A DNA stretch of 64,000 nt from Alphaproteobacteria bacterium (GCA_018823835.1 JAHJHT010000002.1:1674001-1738000), one strand, 5' to 3'. Positions 25,990-35,054 are shown, counted from the first letter of the stretch. The notes: generated by a model not told the origin, from the sequence alone. A program made the numbers and translations.

Positions 25990-26648
25990 TGGAATGGGAC
26001 TGGGCCTTTGTCTGGCAGATCTTTCCGACCCTTGTAGAGGGCGTGAAGATCACGATCCTGGCGACGCTACTGGGTTCGGTGCTGGCAGCCTTCGTCGGTC
26101 TCGGCATTGCGCTCGCCCGGCGTTCGTCGAACCGCATCCTGTCGCGCAGCGTCAGCTTTGCCGCCGAGTTCATCCGCGGCACGCCGCTGCTGGTGCAGCT
26201 CTATTTCATCTTCTACGTGTTGCCCGACATCGGCATTCTGCTGGCGCCGCTCGTTGCCGGCGTCATCGGCCTTGGCCTTCACTACGGCACCTATACCGCC
26301 GAAGTGTACCGAGCCGGCATCGACAATGTGCCGCGCGGCCAGTGGGAAGCCGCCAAGGCGTGCAACCTGTCGGCACGCCAGACCTGGATGCACATCATCA
26401 TTCCGCAGGCGCTGCCGCCGATGATCCCGGCGCTGGCCAATTATTTCATCGCCATGTTCAAGGAGACGCCGCTGCTTTCGGCGATCACCGTGCTCGAACT
26501 GATGAACCAGGCAAAGAGCGTCGCCAATTCGAGCTACCGCTACATCGAGCCGATCACCATGGTCGGTGCATTCTTCCTCGCGATCAGCCTGGTAGCGGTG
26601 TTTGCCCTGCGCTGGCTGGAACGCCGATACGGACGCGTCGAAACCTGA
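25989..26648 (+). CDS. ehuD: Ectoine/hydroxyectoine ABC transporter permease EhuD
   Basis: A 219-residue permease of the same family as EhuC. FAAEFIRGTPLLVQLYFIFY is the conserved N-terminal membrane segment, and GQWEAAKACNLSARQTWMHI followed by IIPQALPPMIPALANYFI is the EAA loop region. It pairs with EhuC. The ATG overlaps the ehuC stop codon, and eutA follows two bases after its own stop, so all are one tight operon. Confidence 0.92.
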   Translation: MEWDWAFVWQIFPTLVEGVKITILATLLGSVLAAFVGLGIALARRSSNRILSRSVSFAAEFIRGTPLLVQLYFIFYVLPDIGILLAPLVAGVIGLGLHYGTYTAEVYRAGIDNVPRGQWEAAKACNLSARQTWMHIIIPQALPPMIPALANYFIAMFKETPLLSAITVLELMNQAKSVANSSYRYIEPITMVGAFFLAISLVAVFALRWLERRYGRVET

Positions 26649-26650
26649 TC

Positions 26651-27433
26651 ATGACCGACAAGACAGAGATACGCCTGCGCGACGCCCGGCCCGCACTGGA
26701 CGCGCGCCCGCTGGCCAAGCGGATCGGCCTGCTGATCCTGGCCACCGACCATACGACCGAGCCCGACTTTTCGCGCATGGTGGCGAGCGAGCGGATCGGC
26801 GTCTATGTGGCGCGCGTACCCTATGCCAACCCGACGACGCCAGAAAATCTGCGGCGCATGCAGCCGACGCTGACGGATGGCGCCGGGCTGATCCTGCCGG
26901 GGGAAGAGCTAGACGCCATCTGTTATTCCTGCACCGCCGCCTCAGCCGTGATCGGCGATGCGGAGGTGGCCGCGGCGATCAACGCGGCCAAGCCCGGCGT
27001 GCCGGTGGTGACGCCGCCGCTGGCGGCGACGCGCGGGCTCAAGGCGCTGGGCGCCAAGAGGATCAGCATCCTGACGCCCTACACGGTCGAGACCAGCCGG
27101 CCGATGGCCGCCTATTTCGAGCGCAACGGCTTCGACATCGCCAGCTTCACCTGCCTCGGGCTCGAGGACGACCGGGAGATGGCGCGCATCGCGCCGGAAA
27201 CGATCGTGGAACTGGCGCGCGAGGCCATGGCGCCGGACGCCGAGGGGCTGTTCGTTTCCTGCACGGCACTGCGCGCGGCGGTGGCTGTGCCGGACATGGA
27301 ACGGGCACTCGGCAGGCCGGTGGTGAGCAGCAACCTCGCAACCGCGTGGAACTGCCTGCGGCTATGCGGCGACGCGGCGGCGCGTCCCGAACTCGGACGC
27401 CTCATGTCACTGCCGCTGGCGGGAGCGGCGTGA
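26651..27433 (+). CDS. eutA: Ectoine utilisation protein EutA (Asp/Glu/maleate racemase superfamily)
   Basis: A 260-residue protein of the aspartate/glutamate/hydantoin racemase and maleate isomerase superfamily. Two cysteines expected in the active site are present in CYSCTAASAVIG and LFVSCTALRAA. EutA with EutB and EutC is required for use of 5-hydroxyectoine, which they convert to ectoine; EutA's own reaction is not settled. The ATG overlaps nothing and follows ehuD by two bases. Its stop overlaps the eutB start as TGATG. Confidence 0.88.
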   Translation: MTDKTEIRLRDARPALDARPLAKRIGLLILATDHTTEPDFSRMVASERIGVYVARVPYANPTTPENLRRMQPTLTDGAGLILPGEELDAICYSCTAASAVIGDAEVAAAINAAKPGVPVVTPPLAATRGLKALGAKRISILTPYTVETSRPMAAYFERNGFDIASFTCLGLEDDREMARIAPETIVELAREAMAPDAEGLFVSCTALRAAVAVPDMERALGRPVVSSNLATAWNCLRLCGDAAARPELGRLMSLPLAGAA

Positions 27434-28431
27434 TGTCGATGGACTTCATCAGCCTCGAGGACATCAGGCGGGCGCGCAAGCGCATCGAAGGCAAGGTCGT
27501 GGAGACGCCTACAGTGCCGTCGCCGTCACTCAGCCGGCTTGCCGGCGTGCCGGTCTACCTGAAACTCGAACACCGCCAGACGACGGGCAGCTTCAAGCTG
27601 CGCGGCGCGTCGAACGCCATCGCCTCGCTGTCGGCCGACGAGAAAAGCCGCGGCGTCACGGCGGCCTCCACCGGCAATCATGGCCGCGGGCTGGCTCATG
27701 CGGCGAAGCTCGAGGGCATGCGCGCGGTGATCTGCATGTCGAAGCTGGTTCCCGAGAACAAGCTTTCGGAAATCCGCAATCTCGGCGCCGAAGTGCGCAT
27801 CATCGGCAACAGCCAGGACGACGCCCAGGAGGAGGTCGACCGGCTGGTCGCCGAGGACGGGCTGATCATGCTGCCGCCCTTCGACCATCCGGCAATCGTG
27901 GCCGGGCAGGGAACGGTTGGCCTGGAGATCATGGAGGCGGTGCCGGATGCGGCGACCGTGCTGGTGCCCCTGTCGGGCGGCGGGCTGGCGGCGGGGATCG
28001 CCGCCGCCGTCAAGGCGCTGAACCCCGACGTCAGGGTGATCGGCATCTCGATGGCGCGGGGAGCTGCAATGAAGGCCAGCCTCGATGCGGGCAGACCAGT
28101 GCTGGTGGAGGAACTGCCGACACTGGCGGATTCGCTCGGCGGCGGCGTCGGGCTGGACAACCAGCTGACCTTCGCCATGTGCCGCGACCTGCTGGACGAG
28201 GTGATCCTGCTGTCGGAGGACGAAATCGCCGCCGGCATTCGCCATGCCTACGAACAGGAGCGCGAGATCATCGAGGGCGGCGGCGCGGTGGGCATCGCGG
28301 CACTGCTGGCCGGCAGGATCAGGACGGACGGGCCGGTGGTGGCGCTGCTGTCGGGCCGCAACATCGACATGGGGCTGCACCGCAGCATCATCTGCGGCGA
28401 TTGGGCGGCGAGCGGGGAGCAGGCGGCATGA
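27433..28431 (+). CDS. eutB: Hydroxyectoine utilisation dehydratase EutB
   Basis: A 332-residue PLP enzyme of the threonine/serine dehydratase fold. The PLP lysine lies in TTGSFKLRGASNAIASL, the cofactor loop in STGNHGRGLAHAAK, and the glycine-rich phosphate loop in VPLSGGGLAAGIA. With EutA and EutC it is thought to remove the hydroxyl group of hydroxyectoine. The ATG at 27433 overlaps the eutA stop; a second in-frame ATG follows at 27439. Its stop overlaps the eutC start (ATGA). Without context it would be called a threonine dehydratase. Confidence 0.88.
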   Translation: MSMDFISLEDIRRARKRIEGKVVETPTVPSPSLSRLAGVPVYLKLEHRQTTGSFKLRGASNAIASLSADEKSRGVTAASTGNHGRGLAHAAKLEGMRAVICMSKLVPENKLSEIRNLGAEVRIIGNSQDDAQEEVDRLVAEDGLIMLPPFDHPAIVAGQGTVGLEIMEAVPDAATVLVPLSGGGLAAGIAAAVKALNPDVRVIGISMARGAAMKASLDAGRPVLVEELPTLADSLGGGVGLDNQLTFAMCRDLLDEVILLSEDEIAAGIRHAYEQEREIIEGGGAVGIAALLAGRIRTDGPVVALLSGRNIDMGLHRSIICGDWAASGEQAA

Positions 28432-29420
28432 GCCGGATGACCATTCTCACCGAGGCCGACCTGCGCAGCGTGGTGAAGCTCGATCTCGACGCCGTGGCCT
28501 GCGTGGAAAATGCCTTCAAGGCGCTGGCGACGCTCCCGGTGGCGATGCCGCCGATCCTTCGGCTCGACATTCCCGAGCACCATGGCGAGGTCGACGTGAA
28601 GACCGCCTATGTGCCCGGCATAGACGGCTTTGCCATCAAGATCAGCCCCGGCTTCTTCGACAATCCGAAAATCGGGCTGCCGAGCACCAGCGGCATGATG
28701 GTGCTGTTTTCGTCCCGGACCGGGCAGGTGGAGGCGCTGCTGCTCGACAATGGCTACCTGACAGACGTGCGCACCGCCGCTGCCGGCGCGGTGGCGGCCA
28801 GGCATCTTTCGCGCGAGGATTCTTCCATCGCGGCGATCTTCGGCGCCGGCGTTCAGGCGCGGCTGCAGCTCGAGGCGCTGATGCTGGTGCGGCCGATCAA
28901 GGAGGCACGCATCTGGGCGCGCGACGCGGAAAAGGCCAAGGCGGCGGCGGCGGACCTGCGCGAGCGGCTCGGCATACTGGTGCGCTACGAGCCGGAGCCC
29001 GACCATGCGGTGGCCGGCGCAGACATCATCGTCACCACCACGCCGGCGAGCGAGCCGGTGCTGAAGGCGGCATGGCTGTGGCCCGGCCAGCACATCACCG
29101 CGATGGGCTCCGACGCCGAGCACAAGAACGAGATCGAGCCGGAAATCGTGGCGCGGGCCGGGCTCTATGTCGCCGACAGCCTGAAGCAGACAAGGCGTCT
29201 CGGCGAGCTGCACCACGCCATCGAGGCCGGGCTGGTGAAGGCCGATGCCGAGCTTGCCGAACTCGGGCAGATCGTCGCCGGCCAACGCAAGGGACGCGGC
29301 TCGCCGGGCGACCTGACGATCGCCGACCTGACCGGCACCGGGGTGCAGGACACGGCGATCGCCACGCTGGCGCGCGACCGCGCGCTGGCCGCCGGCGCCG
29401 GCACGCCATTCGACAGCTGA
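28428..29420 (+). CDS. eutC: Ectoine utilisation protein EutC (ornithine cyclodeaminase/mu-crystallin family)
   Basis: A 330-residue NAD(P)-dependent enzyme of the ornithine cyclodeaminase/mu-crystallin family. The substrate side shows VKTAYVPGIDGFAIKISPGF and TDVRTAAAGAVAARHLSR; the Rossmann fold begins at AAIFGAGVQARLQLEAL; GADIIVTTTPASEPVL follows. It is probably the reductase of the EutABC hydroxyectoine route. The ATG overlaps the eutB stop by ATGA. About 40 bp then separate it from eutD. Confidence 0.88.
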   Translation: MSRMTILTEADLRSVVKLDLDAVACVENAFKALATLPVAMPPILRLDIPEHHGEVDVKTAYVPGIDGFAIKISPGFFDNPKIGLPSTSGMMVLFSSRTGQVEALLLDNGYLTDVRTAAAGAVAARHLSREDSSIAAIFGAGVQARLQLEALMLVRPIKEARIWARDAEKAKAAAADLRERLGILVRYEPEPDHAVAGADIIVTTTPASEPVLKAAWLWPGQHITAMGSDAEHKNEIEPEIVARAGLYVADSLKQTRRLGELHHAIEAGLVKADAELAELGQIVAGQRKGRGSPGDLTIADLTGTGVQDTAIATLARDRALAAGAGTPFDS

Positions 29421-29460
29421 GTATGGCCGCGAGGCCCAAGAAAATGAGGATACGCCTGAC

Positions 29461-30642
29461 ATGACCATGGCCCGACTGAAGTTTTCACGCGACGAGTTTG
29501 CCGAACGGCTGGCCAAGACGAGGCGGGCCATGGAGGCGAAGGGCATCGACCTCCTGATCGTGTCGGACCCGTCCAACATGGCCTGGCTGACCGGCTATGA
29601 CGGCTGGTCGTTCTACGTGCACCAGGCGGTGATCGTGCCGCCGACGGGCGAGCCGGTCTGGTTCGGGCGCGGCCAGGACGCCAATGGCGCCAAGCGCACG
29701 GCCTATCTCGATCACGGCAACATCGTCGGCTACGCCGACCACTACGTGCAGTCGACCGAGCGGCACCCGATGGATTTCCTGTCGAAGGTGATCGACGACC
29801 GGGGCTGGGGCAATCTCAGGACCGGCGTCGAGATGGACAATTACTACTTTTCGGCCGCCGCCTTCGCGTCGCTGCAGAAGCACCTGCCGAATGCGCGCTT
29901 CGTCGACGCGACGGCGCTGGTCAACTGGCAGCGCGCGGTGAAGAGCCCGACGGAGATCGACTACATGCGCAAGGCGGCGCGCATCGTCGAGGCGATGCAC
30001 CAGCGGATCGTCGACAAGATCGAGGTCGGCATGCGCAAATGCGACCTGGTGGCCGAGATCTACGATGCGGGCACGCGCGGCGTCGAGGGCGCGGGCGGCG
30101 ACTATCCGGCGATCGTGCCGCTCCTGCCGTCGGGGGCGGATGCCTCCGCACCGCACCTGACCTGGGACGATCTGCCGATGAAGGCGGGCGAGGGCACGTT
30201 CTTCGAGATCGCCGGCTGCTACAACCGCTACCATTGCCCGCTGTCGCGGACCGTGTTCCTCGGCAAGCCGACGCAGGCCTTCCTCGACGCCGAGAAAGCG
30301 ACGCTGGAGGGCATGGAGGCGGGGCTTGCTGCTGCAAGACCCGGCAATACCTGCGAGGACATCGCCAACGGCTTCTTCGGCGTGCTGAAGAAGCACGGCA
30401 TCGTCAAGGACAACCGCACCGGCTACCCGATCGGGCTCTCCTACCCGCCGGACTGGGGCGAACGGACGATGAGCCTGCGGCCCGGCGACAAGACCGAGCT
30501 GAAGCCCGGCATGACGTTCCATTTCATGACCGGCCTGTGGCTGGAAACGATGGGACTTGAGATCACCGAGAGCATCCTGATCACCGAAACCGGCGTCGAG
30601 TGCCTGGCCAACGTGCCGCGCATGCTCGTCGTGAAGGAGTAG
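29461..30642 (+). CDS. eutD: Ectoine hydrolase EutD (DoeA)
   Basis: A 393-residue cytoplasmic enzyme of the M24/creatinase 'pita-bread' fold. The N-terminal domain contains IVSDPSNMAWLTGYDGWSFY; the catalytic half includes EGTFFEIAGCYNRYHCPLSR and GYPIGLSYPPDWGE. EutD/DoeA opens the ectoine ring to N-acetyl-L-2,4-diaminobutyrate, which also acts as the inducer read by EnuR. The ATG at 29461 lies after a GAGGAT-type ribosome binding site. eutE follows four bases downstream. A longer name often given by automatic pipelines is 'Xaa-Pro peptidase'. Confidence 0.91.
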   Translation: MTMARLKFSRDEFAERLAKTRRAMEAKGIDLLIVSDPSNMAWLTGYDGWSFYVHQAVIVPPTGEPVWFGRGQDANGAKRTAYLDHGNIVGYADHYVQSTERHPMDFLSKVIDDRGWGNLRTGVEMDNYYFSAAAFASLQKHLPNARFVDATALVNWQRAVKSPTEIDYMRKAARIVEAMHQRIVDKIEVGMRKCDLVAEIYDAGTRGVEGAGGDYPAIVPLLPSGADASAPHLTWDDLPMKAGEGTFFEIAGCYNRYHCPLSRTVFLGKPTQAFLDAEKATLEGMEAGLAAARPGNTCEDIANGFFGVLKKHGIVKDNRTGYPIGLSYPPDWGERTMSLRPGDKTELKPGMTFHFMTGLWLETMGLEITESILITETGVECLANVPRMLVVKE

Positions 30643-30646
30643 CCCG

Positions 30647-31651
30647 ATGAGCGACGCGCTGCGCCCATCGCCGATCTCGCCGACCGTCGACTACGACCGC
30701 GACGGCGTGCAGCACGGCATGCTCAGGCTGCCCTACAGCCGAGACGATTCCGCCTGGGGATCGGTGATGATCCCGATCTGCGTCATCAAGAACGGCGACG
30801 GGCCGGTGGCGCTCTTGTCGGGCGGCAATCACGGCGACGAATACGAGGGGCCGCTGGCGCTCTACGACCTTGCCCGCACGCTCGACCCGAAGGACGTGAC
30901 CGGCACGGTGATCATCGTGCCGGCGATGAACTACCCGGCGTTCCAGATGGGCACCCGAACCTCGCCGGTCGACAAGGGCAACATGAACCGGCTGTTTCCC
31001 GGCAAGCCCGACGGCACGGTGACGCAGAAGATCGCCGACTATTTCCAGCGCCACCTGCTGCCGCGGGCAGACATTGTGCTCGACTTTCATTCAGGCGGCC
31101 GCACGCTCGACTTCCTGCCATTCTGCGCGGCGCATGTCCTCGACGACAAGGCGCTCGAGGCGAAAGCCATGGCTGCGGTCGAGGCATTCTCGGCACCCTA
31201 TTCAGCGCGCATGCTGGAAATCGATGCGGTCGGCATGTACGACACCGCGGCCGAGGAGCAGGGCAAGGTCTTCGTGACCACGGAACTCGGCGGCGGCGGC
31301 ACGGCGACCGCCAAGACGACGCGGATCGCCAGGCTTGGTCTGATGAATGTGCTGCGCCATGCCGGCATCGTCGGCGGGGCCGTCGAATCGAGACGGACGC
31401 AATGGCTCGACATGCCGTCGGTCGACTGCTTTTCCTTTGCCGAGGACGAGGGACTTTACGAGGCCATGGTCGATCTGGGCGATCCGATCGAAAAGGGCGA
31501 CATCATCGCGCGGGTGCATTCGATCACCCGTACCGGCAGGCCGCCGCAGGATATTCGCGCCAAGCTTTCCGGCGTGCTGGCGGCGCGGCATTTCCCGGGT
31601 CTCGTCAAGCCGGGCGACTGTGCCTCCGTGGTTGCCGTCCTGGTGGACTGA
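30647..31651 (+). CDS. eutE: N-acetyl-diaminobutyrate deacetylase EutE (DoeB)
   Basis: A 334-residue zinc enzyme of the succinylglutamate desuccinylase/aspartoacylase family. Zinc ligands are in SGGNHGDEYEGP and DFHSGG; the active-site glutamate is probably in VTTELGGGG. It removes the acetyl group from N-acetyl-L-2,4-diaminobutyrate, giving diaminobutyrate and acetate. It is the last eut gene; DoeD and DoeC on the other strand finish the path to aspartate. Confidence 0.91.
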   Translation: MSDALRPSPISPTVDYDRDGVQHGMLRLPYSRDDSAWGSVMIPICVIKNGDGPVALLSGGNHGDEYEGPLALYDLARTLDPKDVTGTVIIVPAMNYPAFQMGTRTSPVDKGNMNRLFPGKPDGTVTQKIADYFQRHLLPRADIVLDFHSGGRTLDFLPFCAAHVLDDKALEAKAMAAVEAFSAPYSARMLEIDAVGMYDTAAEEQGKVFVTTELGGGGTATAKTTRIARLGLMNVLRHAGIVGGAVESRRTQWLDMPSVDCFSFAEDEGLYEAMVDLGDPIEKGDIIARVHSITRTGRPPQDIRAKLSGVLAARHFPGLVKPGDCASVVAVLVD

Positions 31652-31785
31652 AAGCCGGCGCGGCGCCTGACGCAGCGCGGACTTGCCGCGCGAAAGCGCT
31701 GGCGCGACAAAAGACCGGTACTGGTGCTGGCGCAAGCAACCCCGGCGAGCGAGCAAGAACGCCCCGAAACCGGCACCCGGACCGC

Positions 31786-33027
31786 ATGGACGCCAGCGCC
31801 ACACGTCACGACAAACCTGCCCCGGGCATCGACAGCGCCTATGCCTGGCTGCGCCTTGCACTGTCGATCCTGCTGTCGGCGATCGGCGGCGCCGGCATGT
31901 GGGCGGTGGTGGTGGTGCTGCCCTCGGTGCAGGCCGAGTTCGGTGTAGACCGCGGACACGCTTCGTTACCCTATACGGCGACGATGATCGGCTTTGCACT
32001 GGGCAATGTGGTGGTCGGGCGGCTTATCGACCGGATGGGCTTCTGGAAACCGGCGCTGATTGCGACGCTGATGCTCGGCGCAGGATTTCTGCTCGCTTCG
32101 GTAACCGGATCCATCGTGCAGTTCACGCTCGTCCAGGGACTGCTGATCGGTTCGGGGGCCGCGGTTACGTTCGGACCGCTGATCGCGGATATCTCACGCT
32201 GGTTCATGCTGCGCCGTGGCGTTGCCGTGGCCGCCGCGGCCTCCGGCAACTACATCGCCGGTGCCTTCTGGCCGATCGTCATGCCCTACGGCATGGAGGC
32301 GGGCGGTTGGCGCTTCACCTATGCGGCGATCGGGGTTGCCTGCCTCGTCACCATGGTTCCGCTGGTGCTGATGCTGCGCCGCGGGGCGCCCGTTGCCGCG
32401 GTTGCCGGCAGCGCGGGCTACCGTCCGGTGCAAAGCATTTCAGTATCGCCGCGGGTGCTTCAGTCGATGTTAGTGGTTGCGGGCATCGGCTGCTGCGTCG
32501 CCATGTCGATGCCCCAGGTTCACATCGTCGCCTATTGCATCGATCTCGGCTACGGCGTGGCGCGCGGCGGCGAGATGCTGTCGATCATGCTGGCGGCGGG
32601 CATTGTCAGCCGGCTCGCCTCCGGCTTTCTCGCCGACAAGATCGGCGGCATCAAGACGCTGCTGATAGGCTCGGTTCTGCAGGGCCTGTCACTGCTCTTC
32701 TACATCCCGTTCGACGGGCTGGCTTCGCTCTACATCGTGTCGCTGGTGTTCGGCCTCTCGCAGGGCGGCATCGTGCCCTGCTACGCCATCATCGTGCGTG
32801 AATACATGCCGGCGCACGAGGCGGGTCAGCGCGTCGGCATCGTGATCATGGCGACGATCGTCGGCATGGCGCTGGGAGGCTGGATGTCGGGTGCGATCTA
32901 CGACATGACGGGCTCATACGCCGCCGCATTCCTGAACGGCATCGGCTGGAACCTGTTGAACGTCAGCGTGATGACAATCCTGCTGTGGAAGTCGGGAAGG
33001 CCAGTGAAGGCGTCGGCAGCCGCCTAG
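31786..33027 (+). CDS. MFS transporter (oxalate/formate antiporter-like)
   Basis: A 413-residue major facilitator with twelve predicted helices. Motif A-like GNVVVGRLIDRMGFWKPAL lies between helices 2 and 3, and SRLASGFLADKIGGIKTLL repeats it in the second half. The family includes oxalate/formate and monocarboxylate carriers. The ATG at 31786 gives a short cytoplasmic N-terminus; longer frames in this phase run back into eutE and are spurious. It follows eutE by 135 bp in the same direction, so it may carry an ectoine breakdown product such as acetate, or it may be unrelated. Confidence 0.88.
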   Translation: MDASATRHDKPAPGIDSAYAWLRLALSILLSAIGGAGMWAVVVVLPSVQAEFGVDRGHASLPYTATMIGFALGNVVVGRLIDRMGFWKPALIATLMLGAGFLLASVTGSIVQFTLVQGLLIGSGAAVTFGPLIADISRWFMLRRGVAVAAAASGNYIAGAFWPIVMPYGMEAGGWRFTYAAIGVACLVTMVPLVLMLRRGAPVAAVAGSAGYRPVQSISVSPRVLQSMLVVAGIGCCVAMSMPQVHIVAYCIDLGYGVARGGEMLSIMLAAGIVSRLASGFLADKIGGIKTLLIGSVLQGLSLLFYIPFDGLASLYIVSLVFGLSQGGIVPCYAIIVREYMPAHEAGQRVGIVIMATIVGMALGGWMSGAIYDMTGSYAAAFLNGIGWNLLNVSVMTILLWKSGRPVKASAAA

Positions 33028-33136
33028 ACTGCGCAGGTGCTGTGCGGGTCGCTCGACGCCTGCCAGTTGGGAGCGTTTGCAGGCCAGGATGCGGACGAGC
33101 AGTGACGATGCCCGGCAACAGGCGTTCAACAAGAAG

Positions 33137-33166
33137 AGGGCCTGGTCTGCATAGCAGCCAGGCCCT
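33137..33166 (-). terminator. Terminator of the glycine-zipper lipoprotein gene
   Basis: The GGGCCTGG/CCAGGCCC stem with an inner CTGC/GCAG extension is followed on the minus strand by a T/C-rich run. It lies just after the lipoprotein stop codon and also faces the end of the MFS gene. Confidence 0.75.
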
Positions 33167-33173
33167 TAACTCC

Positions 33174-33425
33174 TTAGCGGCAGCGCGCTTCGTAGATGCG
33201 ACCGTTACGGTCACGGTAACGGCACCAGCCGGTCCTGGTAGCCTTGCCGATCAGGACACCTGATGCAGCGCCAACCACACCGCCGACAATCGCGCCACCA
33301 GCATCACCAGTGGCCAGGCCACCGATAACCGCACCCGCCGTACCGCCCAAGGCAGCGTCGTTCTCAGCCGTCGTACAGCCGGCAAGCGCCATCATCGCCA
33401 CCACCGCAAATGCAATTTTCTTCAT
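33174..33425 (-). CDS. Small glycine-zipper lipoprotein
   Basis: An 83-residue protein with a lipoprotein signal, MKKIAFAVVAMMALAGC, where the cysteine of the LAGC lipobox would be lipidated. A glycine-zipper helix follows (GGTAGAVIGGLATGDAGGAI, VGGVVGAASGVLIG) and the tail is CRYRDRNGRIYEARC. Such proteins are outer-membrane associated, and the exact role is unknown. The ATG at 33425 is chosen over one eight codons upstream because it gives a proper signal peptide. A terminator follows. Frequent in rhizobia. Confidence 0.85.
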   Translation of the reverse strand: MKKIAFAVVAMMALAGCTTAENDAALGGTAGAVIGGLATGDAGGAIVGGVVGAASGVLIGKATRTGWCRYRDRNGRIYEARCR

Positions 33426-33496
33426 CAAAGGCTCCCTGGTTCTCTTCATTCCGCCACGTCAATTAGCACGCAATGGCGGATTTTGCGCGCGTGAAA

Positions 33497-33823
33497 TTAC
33501 TCTTGGCTAACATAGTCTTTTTCGCGACTGGAGGCATTGGATGCAACCATTATGTCGGGTGAGCCTATCTCGGCGAAGAGTGTCCCATCGGGATTTATGT
33601 CCCAGACGAGTTCGGCGTCCTCCTCCTCGAGCGCGGGATCGACCGTGACGCATTTGGCGATCACGTGCGGGCGCTCATGGCGGAGGGAATCGATGGAAGG
33701 CCGCAGGCTGGCCTGGCATTCTTCGACGGTCTCGAAGACCGGAACCGGCGCGGGAAGTTCCTCGCAACGGTCCATTGAACCCGAGCATCCGATGATCAGA
33801 AGTAGCGCAGCTATGTGTTCCAT
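33497..33823 (-). CDS. Hypothetical secreted protein, EcfG-controlled
   Basis: A 108-residue protein of unknown function. MEHIAALLLIIGC at the N-terminus looks like a short signal or lipoprotein leader (Cys13); the rest is acidic with paired cysteines (CEELPAPVPVFETVEECQ, AKCVTVDPALEEED). The ATG at 33823 has a purine-rich ribosome site (GAAAGGG). A perfect EcfG promoter match (33848-33872) lies 25 bp upstream, so it is probably part of the general stress regulon. No domain recognised. Confidence 0.7.
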   Translation of the reverse strand: MEHIAALLLIIGCSGSMDRCEELPAPVPVFETVEECQASLRPSIDSLRHERPHVIAKCVTVDPALEEEDAELVWDINPDGTLFAEIGSPDIMVASNASSREKDYVSQE

Positions 33824-33847
33824 TGCGTCGCCCTTTCCAGCCGACAC

Positions 33848-33872
33848 AACGCCTGCGCGTCGTTACAGTTCC
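33848..33872 (-). promoter_or_regulatory. EcfG-type promoter of the 33497-33823 gene
   Basis: The minus strand reads GGAAC-N16-CGTT, an exact match to the general stress sigma factor consensus. The -10 element ends 24 bp before the ATG at 33823. Confidence 0.75.
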
Positions 33873-33889
33873 GCTTAACGTGCGTGGCA

Positions 33890-34894
33890 CTACTCGGCTT
33901 CGAAATGGCCAAACGGAATAACCAGCCGGTAAGCCAGCTTTCCCTTGGCAATATCGAGCGTTGCCTTGCCGTTCAGGGAGGCCGGGACGACCTGTTCGAG
34001 CGCGACGCTACCAAATCGGCGTTGCCGGACAGGATCGTCCGGCGCCGCGTCGGTTGCCGCCCCTATCGTCTCCTCCCACAGCAGCGACAGGGACGCGCCG
34101 CCCGACGTCTCGTCGCCAAGACTTGCCGTCACGGTGACGAAGCCGTTCGGCTTCGACAGCGCGCCGAAGCTGACGGAGTTTACCGCCAATTCATGCAATG
34201 CCAGCCCGATATGCAAAGCCGCGTTGGGATTGAGCCAGAGGCTCGGCCCGGAAAACCGGATAGCGCTCTGGGGCGTCAGGCTGTAGCGGGCCGCCTGTCC
34301 GGTAACCAGTTCTCCCAGGCTGGCCCCGCGCCAATTGGACGACGTCACGAGATCCTGCGAGGCTGCAAGAGACTGCAGGCGACCGCGAAAGCGGGTCAGG
34401 AAATCGTCAATCGTCGCCGAAAAGCGACCGGTTTGCGTCGCGATGCTCTGGATGATGGCAAGAAGGTTTCGGGAGCGATGGCTGACCTCACGCAGAAGCG
34501 TGCGCAGGGTCTGTTCGCGGCGCTTCTGCTCGGTCGTCTCCACAGCCGTGGTGATGATTCCGATGAGAGTGCCGTCCGGATCGAGATCGGGGTCTATCCA
34601 GATGTTGTAGGACTGCGAGCCGTCCGGCCCGGGAATCGAAATATCCAGCCTGTCCGGCCGATGCGTGGTGACGACAGCCTGCTTGGCGGCCGTGACACGC
34701 TGGGCAACGCTTGCGGGAAGCAGATCGGCATCGCCGGCGCCGGCGATATTGCCCTGGCTCCAGGACGCCGGCACGTTGCGGGCCCAGACGAAGCGGAGCG
34801 CGGCATCCTGGTAGAAGACCGAAACCGCCGTGTTGCGCAATGCGCGCAGCAACGCGACAGCAGCCTTCGGCTCATTTTGGATCGTACTGGGCAA
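33890..34894 (-). CDS. HWE/HisKA_2 family sensor histidine kinase with PAS domain
   Basis: A 334-residue soluble kinase. A PAS-like domain covers about residues 15-130 (VSVFYQDAALRFVWARNVP). The phospho-histidine box is REVSHRSRNLLAIIQSIATQ, and the ATP-binding part has LHIGLALHELAVNSVSFGAL and LLWEE, typical of HWE kinases. These kinases control PhyR in alphaproteobacteria, and phyR lies 0.5 kb away, so this is a likely input to the general stress response. The start appears to be a TTG at 34894, with no better codon nearby. The signal is unknown. Confidence 0.88.
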   Translation of the reverse strand: MPSTIQNEPKAAVALLRALRNTAVSVFYQDAALRFVWARNVPASWSQGNIAGAGDADLLPASVAQRVTAAKQAVVTTHRPDRLDISIPGPDGSQSYNIWIDPDLDPDGTLIGIITTAVETTEQKRREQTLRTLLREVSHRSRNLLAIIQSIATQTGRFSATIDDFLTRFRGRLQSLAASQDLVTSSNWRGASLGELVTGQAARYSLTPQSAIRFSGPSLWLNPNAALHIGLALHELAVNSVSFGALSKPNGFVTVTASLGDETSGGASLSLLWEETIGAATDAAPDDPVRQRRFGSVALEQVVPASLNGKATLDIAKGKLAYRLVIPFGHFEAE

Positions 34895-35019
34895 CGCAAC
34901 TGTCCCGATTTGTGGAGGTCTATGTCTCCCGCTATCTCGTCATCCCGTCCAGCCAGCCCAAGCACGAAGTGACATACGTCGAAGGACGGGGCCTAGACAC
35001 CGCCATGTCCATCAAAGAT

Positions 35020-35054
35020 CCGCCGGACAACGTATTTTCAACGTTGCCCGGCGG
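35020..35054. terminator. Hairpin downstream of the DUF1328 gene
   Basis: A 12-bp stem with one A/C mismatch (35020-35032 with 35042-35054) lies 55 bp beyond the DUF1328 stop. No clear T-run follows on either strand, so termination strength is uncertain. The 214 bp between the two genes hold nothing else recognisable. Confidence 0.45.
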
